From Varroa destructor (lineage: Eukaryota > Arthropoda > Arachnida > Mesostigmata > Varroidae): 64,000 nucleotides of DNA. Position 1 is the first letter of the stretch, and the number at the start of each line of letters is the position of its first letter. The position numbers and the translations under genes were made by a program. Location: NCBI RefSeq assembly GCF_002443255.2, contig NW_019211454.1:14048481-14112480 (forward strand), read 5' to 3'. Below, one piece after another: positions 38,224 through 51,192 of the stretch. The notes under the pieces are model-generated. The model worked only from the letters and a program-made list of their open reading frames with translations. It was not told the origin of the DNA and searched no databases.

Positions 38224-38499
38224 ATGCGGTTAGGGGTGCATGCGATAGCTATGTGCGCGAGTGTGGTTAAAATATTCATTGCGGTCGCTGCTGTTTTTCC
38301 ACTGCTACCGCTATTACTACCATGTTTCGGAAGATTTTCTTCGTTCGTGGGCAGACCACCAACGAGGCCGCTGCCGGCGAACAAGGGGCAAAGTGATGCT
38401 CTGCCAACAGCCGACCAGTACAACTTTACCGCTGAACGAAATAGCCTCAAAATCCGACCTGACGCGAAGCGAGTTACTCAGAACCTGGTGTCCACGTAG
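38224..38499 (+). CDS. Possible single-exon small secreted protein, 91 aa
   Basis: The frame opens with ATG at 38224 and a long hydrophobic stretch (VVKIFIAVAAVFPLLPLLL), then a Pro- and Arg-rich part and a polar C-terminus. AATAAA follows at 38582, about 80 nt past the stop. Two other frames are open over the same GC-rich DNA, and chance ORFs of this size are expected, so support is limited to the signal-like start and the AATAAA. Confidence 0.25.
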   Translation: MRLGVHAIAMCASVVKIFIAVAAVFPLLPLLLPCFGRFSSFVGRPPTRPLPANKGQSDALPTADQYNFTAERNSLKIRPDAKRVTQNLVST

Positions 38500-38599
38500 C
38501 GCTAACCGACCTTTGCTAAGTTTAGCGGGCCTCGTATACTGCCGAATTTGCTCCATCGTTTCAAACGAGGGTAAGAGCTCGGAATAAAAAAAAATTCTT

Positions 38600-41500
38600 G
38601 TTTTGGTCGACTGGTCACGGTAGCAGTATATAAAAGCTTTATGATGCTTGCATCAAATGTACATACCGTTGCATAAGTCAAGTATTTGTTACGTTAATGC
38701 TTTATAGGAATAGCTAATAATAAAAAGGAGAGTGTTAATAATCTGTATGAAAATCTTGATAAAATTCGTATTATGTTTCTGCGTTAACGAGCTGAAAGAA
38801 CTTAAACAGCATTGGTATAAAAATCAGACTAGAAGATACACAGGGACGTGTTTGTGGCAGCTTCGACATAGCATGGCGATACAATGACGGCTTTGAATGG
38901 ATAAAATATATTTAAGGAAAGCGACCCATAGATTGAAAATCGAGTACTAAATGACAATGAACTATCAGGGGAGGGACGTCAACGTTCCAGGCAATTAAGT
39001 AGACGTTCGACGAGTATCCTGTGCACTGCTAAGGTATCCATAGGAAGCCTACCTAGTACACTTGCTTGCGTGCTTGTTTCTCATGCTCGTCGTAGCCATA
39101 AGTTCTGCACTTTATTTTGGGTGAATAGGCTCCTATACGCATCTTTGAGAATAAAGTATATTTTAAAATTTAGTTTCGAGGAGTTTTCTACATAACCTCT
39201 ATATAATTGTACATATTTATCCTAAAGCAGCAGCAGACGGAAAACGGCATCAAAAAAAAAGGCCGCAAAAAATATAATTTCAATGCACTCGATGTAAATT
39301 CTAATCAGAGTAGCTAATAATTAAGGTACTGCCTAGCGCTCTCTGATAGAAAGCGAGCACACCATATGAAACATAAGCGTTTACAAATGCGCATTTGTTG
39401 TCGATGTGTCACTGTCGGCCACCGCAGTATTAATATTTATAAAAAAAAAAGGACCAAATATGTAAATGTGTTTAAAGCAATCACTTACTAGGACAATGCT
39501 GCTAGTTTAGACTACGTATGTAACTTGTGTGCACGGTTTACCAGTATGTCAACATGGGATCGTCAATCGTTGTCCTAGACGATTTTAACAAGGCTCGATG
39601 CGACGTTATTTTCACGTGACTGCTATCGACGTTCACAGAAGCGGGAGGGACCTATGTCCAATTGAACCTCAGTCGCTATTCAGCTGCCGTTTTCAGAGCA
39701 GGTCCTTTCAACCTGAAGAGGTCCCTCGGACGAATCTTCTTGCGAGGTGGAGATTTTGCCTTGCATGCCGATTTGAATGCCAAGTTGGAGCGCGGTGAGC
39801 CCGAACGGGATCCGCTCAAGACAGATTCAAGTGTCGGGAACGTTACCTGACACACTTGGCCATGCTGAGTCTACGCTAATTAATGTCCATTGCTTTGATC
39901 ACTTGTATCGGAATTGTTCAAGATACTGATGACGATATATCTTAACAATAGCATCCAATGTAATTCTTAATAAATTCGAAATAAAAACAAAAAACCGCGG
40001 ACGAATCTCCTGCTCGGCGATCGTTGTACTGTAGTCAATTGATGGGATGTAAGGGCGGAGCTACTTAGTAAACGAATTATGTGTACATTATGTACTGTTA
40101 TGTCGGTACGGAGAGACGTGGAAAAAATCTGTTTTCAGTTATGGCGCAAAGACCAATTGCTGATATATATAATAACTTACATAATTATTAATTCATAATG
40201 GTGGCGCTATAATACAGAGAATTTCGTCTGCATCATTCACAGTAAAGTTACAATTAAGCATAAACTTTAATTTGTTACATTCCAATCAAAGTCGGCAACA
40301 TATATATGTTATATCTGTACGGAAGAGGCAAAAAGTTCTCTGAATCTACCTTCTCCGAGTGTAAGTGGTCCGTAAATTCGCATGTCTGTACGGTTTCATC
40401 CAAGACACATCAACGTAATAACTTTTTGCCAGGTAATAATAGATTACCCTTTGATACACTTAGATGTTGTACTTTTTGTGCGCGTTTCACACACTGCTGA
40501 ACTTCTCTCACATGTGTAACCGAAATCTGTACCTGCGAGAATCCTACAAGTATGTGGCTCCCGTATGTGGCACCTGCTAATCAACATGAGAAGATCGTCA
40601 GCGTTATTATACTGTTTCAGAAATACTCTTCGCAAAACATTAGTCACTATGTTTTTGTTTTGTTTAGCATCAAACAATACTACTTCATCATAACCTTGAT
40701 GATACGATAGCTGCTACAAAATCTGTGTAAAATAGACATTATAGACACACGTTTACGATTGAAATACTAATTATTTCTGCATTTATTATACTTATTTGTA
40801 TATTATTCAAACATTACGCACAATCGTATCTTTTCAGGTTATCTTCTGACTGTTTCTACTACTTGTTTACTCGGTACTAGCTATATTTGATATTTGGCTC
40901 ACAAGTTGGTCGTCCTATCCCTTCAAATATACCTTTTCCTTTAGTTAACGCTGAGTAAACGAATAGTGGCCCTTTGGGAAACCTTCGGCGAAAAACAGAT
41001 GATAATATGTCTACGTTTGCTTTGTCATTATAAGGATATGCTCAAGTACAAAACCAAGAACAACAAGCGGGAGGGCTCAGGGGGGAGAGAAGAGACCACT
41101 GCGGCAGTGTCGAACTAGCAGTACTATAGCCGTTAATCCTGCTGCCATTAGTGAAGTTTTAGTGAGGTTTTCCTTAAGATGACGTAGAACAGTGGGTCGT
41201 CGATAGAAGAGCCGAGCAAGTGAGCACGACCTTGCGCGCGCCCGGAACACAATAAAGTCGTGATGAATAAACCATCTGTTTCGGCCTATAGCTTTACGCC
41301 ACGACTCGCGAAGCCTTTGCACCAGCGACGGGCTTCGCTGGCTATTGATTGTTGTGTACTGGGTTATGAGATGTTGGAGATGATAGTATATCTAATCCAA
41401 CTGATCTGATAATTGCTGCGGATCGCTGGGTAAACCTCATACCCTTTGCTTAGAATTGGCCTATGGATCCTGTACACGCTGTAGGTGTAGCTCAAGGGTA

Positions 41501-43199
41501 TAAGCAGATAAGCGGTAAGCGGCAGCAGATAAGAATGGAACCTAACGAAAATTTTTGAATAGACAGGGCGTAAAGGACCTCGCTGTAACGGATGGAATAA
41601 TCAGTATTAGCAGCAATGACCTATGCAGCCATAATTAATCACTTGATTTATCTATAGTCGCAATCAAGTTTTCTAGTTTTATCATAGTCATAATCGATTG
41701 TATTTAGATCGTTCTTCTATATCTATACAATGCCTGAAAAGTGCCGCTACCAGCGGGACAATTTTTTTTTTGCGAACTCTCTATTACGCTTAATTGTTAT
41801 TGCTCCGGGTCAACGTAATCCATTAGCTGTTACTAGATCCCTAAAAATACATTACAAGAGGAACAACTAACAGAACAAGATGGGATTCCTCACGCTGGAT
41901 CCTCGGCAGGGTGCCTTTATTTAAAAATTTCAACCCTTTACAGATGTTTCTATCTGTCCACAACCATACCTCCATGATCTTCATTTTCATTATCGTCCGC
42001 ACCAATCCATTTGTTATGTTACGCTTGATGCTATCTGCTCCGAAATAGGCTAGAAGAATAAGACTATCGGCCCATTTGCTATAATAATAATCTATTGGTG
42101 ACGGAAAGAAACCGTTACTATCATAAAGTGAGCAATAATTTCGCCTTTGTTCACGCGCTTGCCAGTAGCGACGCCAGCGAGTGCGTCCAGGCCAACCAGA
42201 GCCTTTCAACTACGTACACAAGTCGTTAAAACACCCCCCCCCCCCCCCCGAAGCATAGCGGTAGTCTGCGACATTGCAGATAACAGCACATGCTATAACA
42301 ATGGCAATCGGTACTTTATATAGTAGATGTCACGCAGGCAACCGATTTGGCGGCCATCGTCGCTGTCAAGGGGCCAAAAAGGGGGACCTGACCAATATCA
42401 CTGTTTTCGCCAGTTTGGCTTTCGTAGAATTTTTTTTTCCTGTTTCTTTTCTTCATAGATCATATCTGAGAGTCTAAGCGGACGTTAACAGAACGTGGTC
42501 ACGCTATGAGTGTGGCATGCACTACGATGGTCGAACCGCTTTACTAAGCTTTCTATATGTGCCTTATTGTGCTGCTAAATCTATTTTTGGTAGAGCCTTA
42601 CAAACACAGCAATAGAACTTGCACGATAGACGTACTCCATTACACATTCTATGTGCTATCTGTATGTTTTGGGTTAGAATGATCGAGAGTACATGCGGAT
42701 ACACTCGGTCGTCGTTTTCCGGTAGGAACGACAATACATATACTGCATATAGACCTTCTTATACATACGGCACTTTTGCGCGGTGTAGCGCGCTGATTTC
42801 AAGAGTCACCCGTTCCATTGCCTTCTCATGTGTCATGTACGAAGAACGACACGTTCATGGAAATAGAAAGAATAGCAAGCAACGAGGAAACACCGTCACG
42901 CTTACAAAAACCTGCTTGCATGCAGTCATGCGCAGTAGATAAGTCTGTATGTCTAGGGGCTGGTCCAGGATTCGTGCCGCATCCTGGGTCGGAATACGCA
43001 TGGGTGAAATACCGCATCCTGCATCAGCAAAACAAACACGTCTTGACATTCTGCGCAGGGCTATTGGTGACCCTACTCGTCGTATCGCGAGCCGCTATCA
43101 TCAACTTTACACCTGCGGTACATTTTGTGGTCGGCTGTAGTATAGGCAACAAAGATGTGAAACCGATACAGAGGCCGCAACTGCTAGTAGCTGCGACGT
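38600..43199. other. No gene found
   Basis: AT-rich with scattered short frames. A plus-strand patch at 39600-39840 is GC-richer and open in two frames, but matches nothing I recognise. Confidence 0.45.
42234..42249. repeat. Poly-C tract, 16 bp
   Basis: Sixteen consecutive C; length may vary between molecules and is prone to sequencing error. Confidence 0.95.
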
Positions 43200-44869
43200 C
43201 ATCATTGTATTAAGTCGTTTTCGGAGGACGGGGGCGACCTCGATAATATGTCTATGGAATATTGCTGAGCCACAGGGCAAAGGGGAGGTGGAGGGTGACG
43301 AACAGGAGAAGTGGACCTGGTGTTAGCGACAGAATACAGTTAGGTCAAAGGGGCAAAGCTGCGATGCTGAGAGATTTTCGGGGTCTACCAGAACGCTGAG
43401 TTGCTTTGCAAAACTCAAGGCACGGCTTAAATTTAGACGAGATATATCGAACCGGGGTCTAAGGTTGCGGGGTTTGTTAAGCCAACGTCGAAGACGCTAA
43501 TGGAAGCCGGTAGCTTCAATGGCACCGGTAGCGATATAGGAACCTAGAGAAAAAGTGATGCGGTCTCGGTTGATGCGCTGCTGCTGCCAGTGTACTCACG
43601 GCCCCTACTTCACGCAAGGTAACCTTCGAGAGCATGCACCAGGCGGCACACGCCGAAAAATAAAGCAGTGGAAACAAGAAAGCACTGCGACACGAAGAGA
43701 CGGACACACCGAGAACGGATAAACGAATGGATCGATGGACGGACAAACGAAGTGAAATAGTTCGAGCAACACAGCAAAACGAAAAAAAAAAGAAAATTCA
43801 ATGACGACGACTAAGGACACCACTTTTTCGTACGGTGTATATTAAGGCAGGCATACTAGGATTGAGCGATGCGGAAAGAAAAGGGGAAAGTGGAAGGAGG
43901 AAGAGAAAGAGAAAACTATGTAGAAAGCAGAAACGCTGACCATCAGCGTACACATCAGCTTATCGACAAACCCACTGACACAGCGAAGAGACAGACAAGC
44001 AAATTGAGCATACCAACCAGCTTTTGGAACAGACTGACGGAGTTGACTGGCCATAGAAGCTACATGGGCAGCCACATACAAACTAGCACAGAGCACATAC
44101 ACGGAGAGGCACCCGCTCGCTATCCGCCCCCCGCCTCCCGCCTCCCTCTACACACAGGCGCAGAAAGAGAGAGTGCGCGCACCCGGGCCGGCCGTTTTCA
44201 AAACAGGCATACACCAAACACCACACCAGCACCGTCGCGTTGCACCCTGATATTCGCTGCCATCCGCTACTCAGCGCTAGTCGTAGCAGTCGCTCCAGCG
44301 GCCACTATCGTCAACGTCGATACCAGCAGCAGTAGCAGCAGCACATACAAAAACACGTACTCAAGTTGTTCCCTTTCTCTCTTACTCCATCCATCTTTTC
44401 TCTCTCTAGCTTGCGGTGCGGACCGAGGGCGGGGACAGGCACGAGCCAATCGAGCACTGGGGGAGGCGGAGCTAAGTAGCGAGGGCGCCACCATCGGAAG
44501 ACCCCCCATTGATCGACAGCACAGGCACACGGCACATACAATGAATACACACAGGCTCACAAACAGGCCAATGTTACACTCACCGACTCGACACAAACAG
44601 CAGCCGAATAGCTACGGCTGCGCCGCGTCTACCGCTGCTGGCTGGTAACTCAACGAAAGCGACGGAGGCATCGTAGCTAGGCGGCAGGGAAGACCCGACT
44701 GCTACCGATAACAGCAGCAGCAGTAGTCGTGGTAGGCGCAGCAGCGCAGGCTCTCCCTCGTATCGTGTCGATCGGGCTGTGAGTGCTATCACTGTGTTGG
44801 GCTAGCAGATAGACAGGCAAGAAGGCAGGGAGACATCGAATCAGGCAGCAAGAAGGGACCCCAGAAGCA
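43200..44869 (+). promoter_or_regulatory. GC-rich island upstream of the 45.2 kb leader exon
   Basis: Base composition changes sharply from the AT-rich DNA to the left. The stretch contains purine-rich and CA-rich tracts and AGC runs near 44325 and 44705. It includes a 259-codon frame (43869-44648) of low complexity, which I treat as leader or promoter DNA and discuss among the findings. Confidence 0.3.
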
Positions 44870-45246
44870 AGCGCAGAGAAAGGCGACGAGCTAGATAGCC
44901 AACAGCCAACCTCTCGTGGTGTTTCGGCCGTGTGCGGCCCACGAACGGTATCGGCACTGACCGACCGACCGACCGACCAACGACATACGAAGCCGGCAGC
45001 GTTTTAGTGTACCACTACAACGGGTTTGTTTCTAGTGCCCCTGCTGAAAACCAGCAGCCAACAGCCGTGTCTCTATCAAATATCAGTGTATCCCTGTGTC
45101 CGCGCGTCCTATAACATACAATTACCATTTACCTCATCAGCCAGCTGAGCCAGCAGCAAGACAGTGCATAAAGCAACGCCTTAAAGTTAACGACGAATAC
45201 ATCCGATGAGGCCGAGGTAGTCGCGTAGCGAAAACACCAGCAGAAG
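44870..45246 (+). other. Probable 5' untranslated exon ending in a strong donor
   Basis: A GC-rich stretch, with a (GACC) run near 44965 and only short upstream ORFs, ends in CAGAAG|GTAAGT at 45247, a full consensus donor. Position and strand fit a leader exon for the gene whose first coding exon lies at 47102. The 5' end is not defined. Confidence 0.4.
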
Positions 45247-46592
45247 GTAAGTTGAAGTATTAAGCGGTAACGAAAATCGAAGCGCCGAAGTTAAATCATT
45301 GGTTCAAATTACGCACCGAACCAAGCCAGAAAACCATAATGGATGGACAAGCCTGCGTCGCCAGCATCATGTGTGGTGGTGCTATTGATGTTTAACAAAC
45401 ACCAAGGAACGTCGCATCATTACTCTATATTAATCAAACAAGGAAGCGAGACGTCCGGGCGAATCGAGTTGATCGCCATCGTACGGCGGCAAACAACCAA
45501 GAACGAGCCGATTTCGATTTTTGTCTTGCACGCACGTTCACTTTGTGCATAGTAACACTGGCACTGACACCTCTATTGGATGCCATATTGGCATCATTCA
45601 GACATCAAGTACCTTCCCGTTTACACAGGAAACTAACGGCATTGCGGATGCCACGTTCCACCTAACGTTTATCAATGATTGCCGAAAGAGGATAATTTTG
45701 TAGAACGAGCTAGTGATTCGATTCTACGGTTGGCTTGCTCGGTTTGGATACTTCAGGCCGAGGCGAGCCTGAAGGCGGCCGACCGAATTAGGATCGAGCT
45801 GCCTCCTTTCTCTCCCGAATCTAGCCAGAAAAACACTATCCCGAAGCTGGCTGCCTTCAGTTATGGTGCAAAGAAAACGCAGCCAAGGCTTGCAAGTCAA
45901 ATCGTCTGGGCTTCAGGCGTCTGCGTGTATGAAAAGGGTATCTTCATACTGTATGTGAATATCAAAGAAGTTGTTCTAAGCTATCTTTCTTCTAGCTGCG
46001 ATTGTTGAAATACGTAAGGAAAAAGACGTTCGGACAAAGGAACATCTCAAGTGCTTTGTCTGTAGTGTTCGTCCACGTCAAAGACCTTAAGAGGATACGC
46101 AGCTAGGCCAACTGTGAAGCTCAAATGCATGTCTACTAAGATAGAGACGTAATGTTTTGCTGCCTCTTAACACAGTCGACAATCGGTGTTGGCGCTTATT
46201 GGCGTACGTACGACGGTGAGATAAGAAGCAGCGTCGGTATAATAACGCAACAATACACCATCTCGCGTTGAAAGTGAGCTGGATCCAAAGTGACACACCG
46301 GCCATCACCCTATCGACTACGACTGTCATATTGCTAGCAATGTTAAAACAATGACTAATAATGCCTTTGCATATTGGTCTATTTACCTAAATTCGACATA
46401 ACAAGATTCTGTTGCAGCATACTATATTTATTTACGGCGCGCGTCAGTTTCTTGTGAAGTGGCGGTGCATCGTCGCCGAGAGAATCAGTAGACCTTGATG
46501 ACGACTACCACGGATGCGTTTGTTGTCTGACAACTAACAAGTAGTGATGACCACGTTTTTGCGCAGTGCCTCTTTGCGCAGGAGGAAGACGT

Positions 46593-46638
46593 CGGTAAGG
46601 CAAGGGTGATCACCTATTTTTTTTTTACCACCCGCCAG
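46593..46638 (+). other. Possible short leader intron or acceptor of the 45.2 kb intron
   Basis: GTCG|GTAAGG at 46593 and a T10 tract followed by accacccgccag ending at 46638 could bound a 46-nt intron. The same acceptor could instead pair with the donor at 45247. Either way the exon with the ATG at 47102 would begin at 46639. Confidence 0.3.
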
Positions 46639-47101
46639 CAGTCAAGCAATCTCTGCGATCTCGGTAGTGGGTTCCATTCATTCAATATCGTGTGTTTTGT
46701 GTGACGACATGTGTCGCGACGTGCTCGTCCGAAGTGTAAAGTGACGAGCTCGACATCTTGAATCTTTTGCCAAAGCGAGAGTTCTTCAGAGTTGCCTAGT
46801 TCTTTGTTGGCCTTATTTTTTCACCAATTATTTACGCGCGAAAAATTTGAAAAACACATAACACTACAAAATTTTCTCGTTTCAACTTGTGTTCGCATTG
46901 TGTGATTGTGGACTGTTATATTACACTACGAACGTCAAAGGAAGTGTGCCCGTGTGTGCTAGTCGCGCCGATTCCTAGCGTCAAAACGAGGCCTTCGCGG
47001 AGTACTCTCTTCTCACCGAGCGTTCATAACGGGTGCTCGCCGCATCCGTGAAGGCTCGGAACCTTCTCGGCGCCGGATACCAACATCTTGAACGCGCCAA
47101 G
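46639..47101 (+). other. 5' leader of the exon starting at 47102
   Basis: Between the T-rich acceptor and the ATG the stretch carries no long frame in phase with the coding exon before a GTG at 47033. It is typical of an untranslated leader of a regulatory gene. Confidence 0.4.
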
Positions 47102-47327
47102 ATGATGATGGATTCGTTGTCGGGGGGACCGGACTCGCTGTGCCTCCAGGATCTTGTCTCGGTTCCCCCTCCGCCCGATTCGTCGGGCCTAACGTTGGCC
47201 ACGCTCGGGCCACCGATGCACCACATGGGGGCACACCATCTTGCCCCCATAAATCCATCGTGTGCTCCATTTCCAATGGAACACTCTCACCCGCATATGG
47301 GTCATCATATGGATCAGAAAAAGCGAG
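47102..47327 (+). CDS. First coding exon, His/Met/Pro-rich N-terminus of a probable transcription factor
   Basis: Three successive ATGs at 47102, 47105 and 47108 follow GCCAAG (A at -3). The 75 codons have a Pro run (SVPPPPDSS) and a His/Met-rich half (MHHMGAHHLAP, HPHMGHHMDQKKR), ending AGCGAG|GTAAGT in phase 1. His-rich leaders ending in a basic cluster are common before DNA-binding or LIM domains; an Islet/tailup-type LIM-homeodomain gene is one guess, from the basic cluster at the exon end, but I cannot confirm it. The next exon is not in the window unless it is very short. Leader exons probably lie at 44.9-45.2 and 46.6 kb. Confidence 0.65.
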
Positions 47328-47992
47328 GTAAGTAAAACTGATCTTGTGTAAACCAGGAAGCTTGTCGCGCGTGAGTATCGGAAAAACAAAAAAAAATGTG
47401 TATTTGGCAGACCTGAACGATGGGCATGTATTTTGTATACGTTGTCTGTAGAAATAGGAATTTTCTATAATCTGAGAGTCGCAAGAATTGGTTAGGATAT
47501 TTGCAATGACTCGTTTCTAGAACCCGGTATTTTACAGAGATTTAGTTCAAAGTTACGTTAAACTTCTCCACGATTTGAGTGAAAGGAGTGTAAGCCCTGA
47601 TACTGAAGACAAAGAAGGAATAACGGCTCCACAAGCCGAAGTCACTGGGAACAACATGTGATAAAAGTAAACTATGAACCAACCTAGAGATTTGTAATCT
47701 CACATATAATGTATTTCTTCTTTCGGGTTACCGTGCCTTACTCGCTCGATACTGTAACCGTGTAGCCGAGAGGGAGAGTGCGTCGAAGTGTTTGAAGTAT
47801 CAAAACACAACGCTTCATTTCTGGTGCCTTTTCCTTCACTGGGTCAAATAGAGCGATTTCTCTTGACAGCATTAACAGATGGTATTACTGAACTTTCTAC
47901 ATCTTAAAATAAAAACCTGTTATTATATTACCTGATCTCATCTTTGTGCAGTTAGTACAAAAAGCCAATGGAGATTGAATCTAATAAGGATT

Positions 47993-48009
47993 ATATATAT
48001 ATATATATA
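47993..48009. repeat. Short AT microsatellite
   Basis: About eight AT units in the DNA after the 47327 donor. Confidence 0.85.
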
Positions 48010-51000
48010 ATGTATGTATATGCGACCAAAACCATAGCACTATTTATTAACAGACTAAAAGACGCATGATGCGTTCATTAGATTTTAACCCGGGTCGAAA
48101 ACTACGTAGCTGCAATGAGCATTGGCAATATTGATATACATTCTTCTGCCATTTGTAATTATAGACTCGTTTAGTTGTAGACAAATGTCTAATGAAACGA
48201 TGGCACAATTACAAACTCAAAGCTCCAAACAGTTGTTAATGAGCTTTAATTGACCTCCTGACTATATCCGGATATGAGATGATCAATCATGTGGGCCTTC
48301 AACAACTTTACAGATGATGAAACGCGTCATTCTCTATTTGTCGTTTACCTTGTATAGTAGAAATCTGTAGCTATTCGTTTATCGTGTGATGAACGCGAGG
48401 TGACGAACACGTTGACGTCACGGTCGAATTGATTCTCGGACAAATCGAGATCTCGTACTGGCGAGCGCGTCTCTCCAAAATTCAATGCTGTGCTAAAGCC
48501 TTACAGAGCGCCAAAATCGTTTTTCCACGCGAAACGTGACACGAAACGACAAGCATGACGCGGCCAATTATAAGACCTCATTGACTTGGAATAGATCACA
48601 CCTAATGGTATGCGGCAATAAAAGCGAAGTCACATAAAGATCGTCACTTTCACCTCAAAGCAGGTCCACTAGGCTCTCTGTCGCTGCGGGCAAAGTAGCG
48701 CGATCGAACGATCAGAACACAGCTAGCTATTGTTGTCCTGAAAGAATCCTTTTTCCAGACTCTCCATAAAAACTCAAGTAGTCTAGAACCTATGCGCTTT
48801 TCAACTGGAGGACAAGCCTTCGTGCCTAAAATACGCTGAGAGTCCCCAGGAGCCCTAGTCGTATTAATACATTTGGTGCTTACTACTGATTTTGTTTTTT
48901 CGATCGTAGTGCCGCTGTATAATGGAGGCCCTGACATAATTTTTAGTAGCGCCGATCGATACAGCTGACGCCGTAATAACATGCCAGATGATCGGGGGCA
49001 GAAGATAAATCAGAAGAAAATCCTATAGAATAAAGCTGTAACCCTGGCCTACTGCTTGATTAGCCGTCACGGTCCCAGGAAATGGGAGGTAAGGGCAAGC
49101 AAATTTCGAAATTTTTTGCCTTTATTCAATAGCTTTCACGTGCTCCGCAACTGCCTCCAGATGTCGTGGTACCCATCTATTCATTGAGTATGTGACCTTC
49201 TATAATTGATGTTAGCGACCTGTATCTATATAATAAGGAACAGATTCAAATAAGCCGCCGTTTGGATCAGTGTCCACCATTATGTCTGCCTTCCCAAAAG
49301 TCATCGACTTTTAGTTACTCATACCTTTTTTTCGGGAACACACAATTTTATATTTTTTTTAGGGTTGATAGACACTCCACATATAGCGAACTGTGGCAGA
49401 GAATTAGATTTTTTTAGATTTTTGCCGTCATTTATACGGCCAGCACGATATGATGCTTATATTACAAACACAATGCAATATCACGACAATATGTTAACCG
49501 TCCATAGTGAACGACCACTTTACAAAATCTATTTCAGTTATGCCACATAGGGTTTTTTTTAATAAAAGCTGAACGGGAGCTAAAGACACAGAAATAAAGC
49601 TCATATTCTAGTTTCGAAAAGTATAATTAAGCAATAAAATAGGCCTATTGAGCACTAGGCGGTATGGCGCTTAATCAGAAAATAAATAATAACAAAAGCT
49701 ATTTTGAAAAGATACGAGTGAACTACGCACAAAGTTTAGCATACGATGACTAAAGCCTTCCTCGGAAAATTGAATAAGGTAGATGGAACTGAGCACGAAC
49801 TTGAAATACTGCCAACATGATAACGGAGGCTAATCTTAAAAAAATATATTTAGAAACTTCAAATCCTGAAAGACCGCGGACTTAGTGTTAACATAAGTAA
49901 ACGTTTAACAGCAGTACTAATCCTTTATTAAAACCCAAAACATGTATTTAGTAAAGATAGATGTCTTTTACCTTTTACAGGACCTTAAAGGACGGAAACG
50001 AGAACCTTGCAGAGCCTATTTTGATGTGATCATTCCCTTATTTGTTTAGGCGGAACTACGCCTAACACCAAATGGTTGCTTTTGTTTCTTTATTCAGGCC
50101 ATGCGATAATTCACGCATAGCTGCTTCAACAAAGTTGTGACAAAAAAAACAAAAAATGTAGCAGGAAAAGCGTTATTTACACTACTAAATCAGATAACTT
50201 TATGACTGCTTAAAGTGATTATAGCTTTTGTCAACGCCGTTCAATGTAGCTCATGGAACGCAAGTAATACTCATTTGTAAGGCCAAAGCCTTTTTCTTCC
50301 TACAAATGTTATATTGTCATTAAGAAGCGACTATAAAACGATCAACCCAAAGAGGGAATTGCGTGTGCAATGTGTTCTATTTTTTTTATATGTTTAATAG
50401 GTTTTCTCTAACTTTTTTTTTATTTGTTAAGTTGTTCAGTCACTTCTGCAAACGGCTGATGTCACCGGTATTACCCAGACGTGCCAAACTGCCCGTGCTT
50501 ATTAGTATGTTATTGTGATCGTTATTACTACTGCTATAATTATTTGTTTCCTTGGTCCCACTTGGCCCGTATGCTTAATGGTGGAAGTAAGCTGGAGGGA
50601 TTAAGAAGCTAAACCCCCTGATGGAGTAGCTCGATATACTAAAGTCTCATTAGCTCTTACTGCTGCTTCTGCAACTGCGTTAGTTGCCTACCACGAAGTA
50701 CAGAATGGTGTAAGAGGATCGAGCCCGATCCAGGGAGACACACTACACTGCAGTATACGTGAAACTATACCCCTTCACAATGGAAGGGAGAAGGGAAAGG
50801 TCTGAATGTGTGATCGCGCTTACGTATCTATTGACGGCCATGTCTCCGGAACACACGCGTGGATGAGGCGCAGGAAAAGCGATGGACATTCTTTCGAGTA
50901 GTTTTGATCTCGAGGTTTCACTGGCTGGCACTCGAACTGGCTATGCGCTGTTTGTCCTAACGTTGCCCGCGCTGATCTAAATTGCCCTACTAGCTTGTCG

Positions 51001-51178
51001 TGGATGTGGAGCTAGCCTATCTATTTACGGACTTTGCTTGCCAAATGCAATCCGCTCTGGGAACTGCGCAATTGTCTAGCAATGAGCGCCTAAGCACAAT
51101 AGCCGTTAGCGGTGTCATTCAGCTTAAACATAGGAGATGGACTTTTGAACTTTCATTTTGCTTACACTTCAGGATGGA

Positions 51179-51192
51179 GGGGGGGGGGGGGG
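51179..51192. repeat. Poly-G tract, 14 bp
   Basis: Fourteen consecutive G within a GC-rich island at 50.7-51.3 kb. Confidence 0.95.

Noticed and set aside
39598..39850. Two overlapping plus-strand frames with a GGDF stretch
   Set aside because: GGDF recalled the endonuclease of non-LTR retrotransposons, but the flanking catalytic residues are missing and the frames do not extend.
41841..42209. 122-codon minus-strand frame
   Set aside because: Composition looks protein-like in places, but there is no start context, no splice site and no recognised domain.
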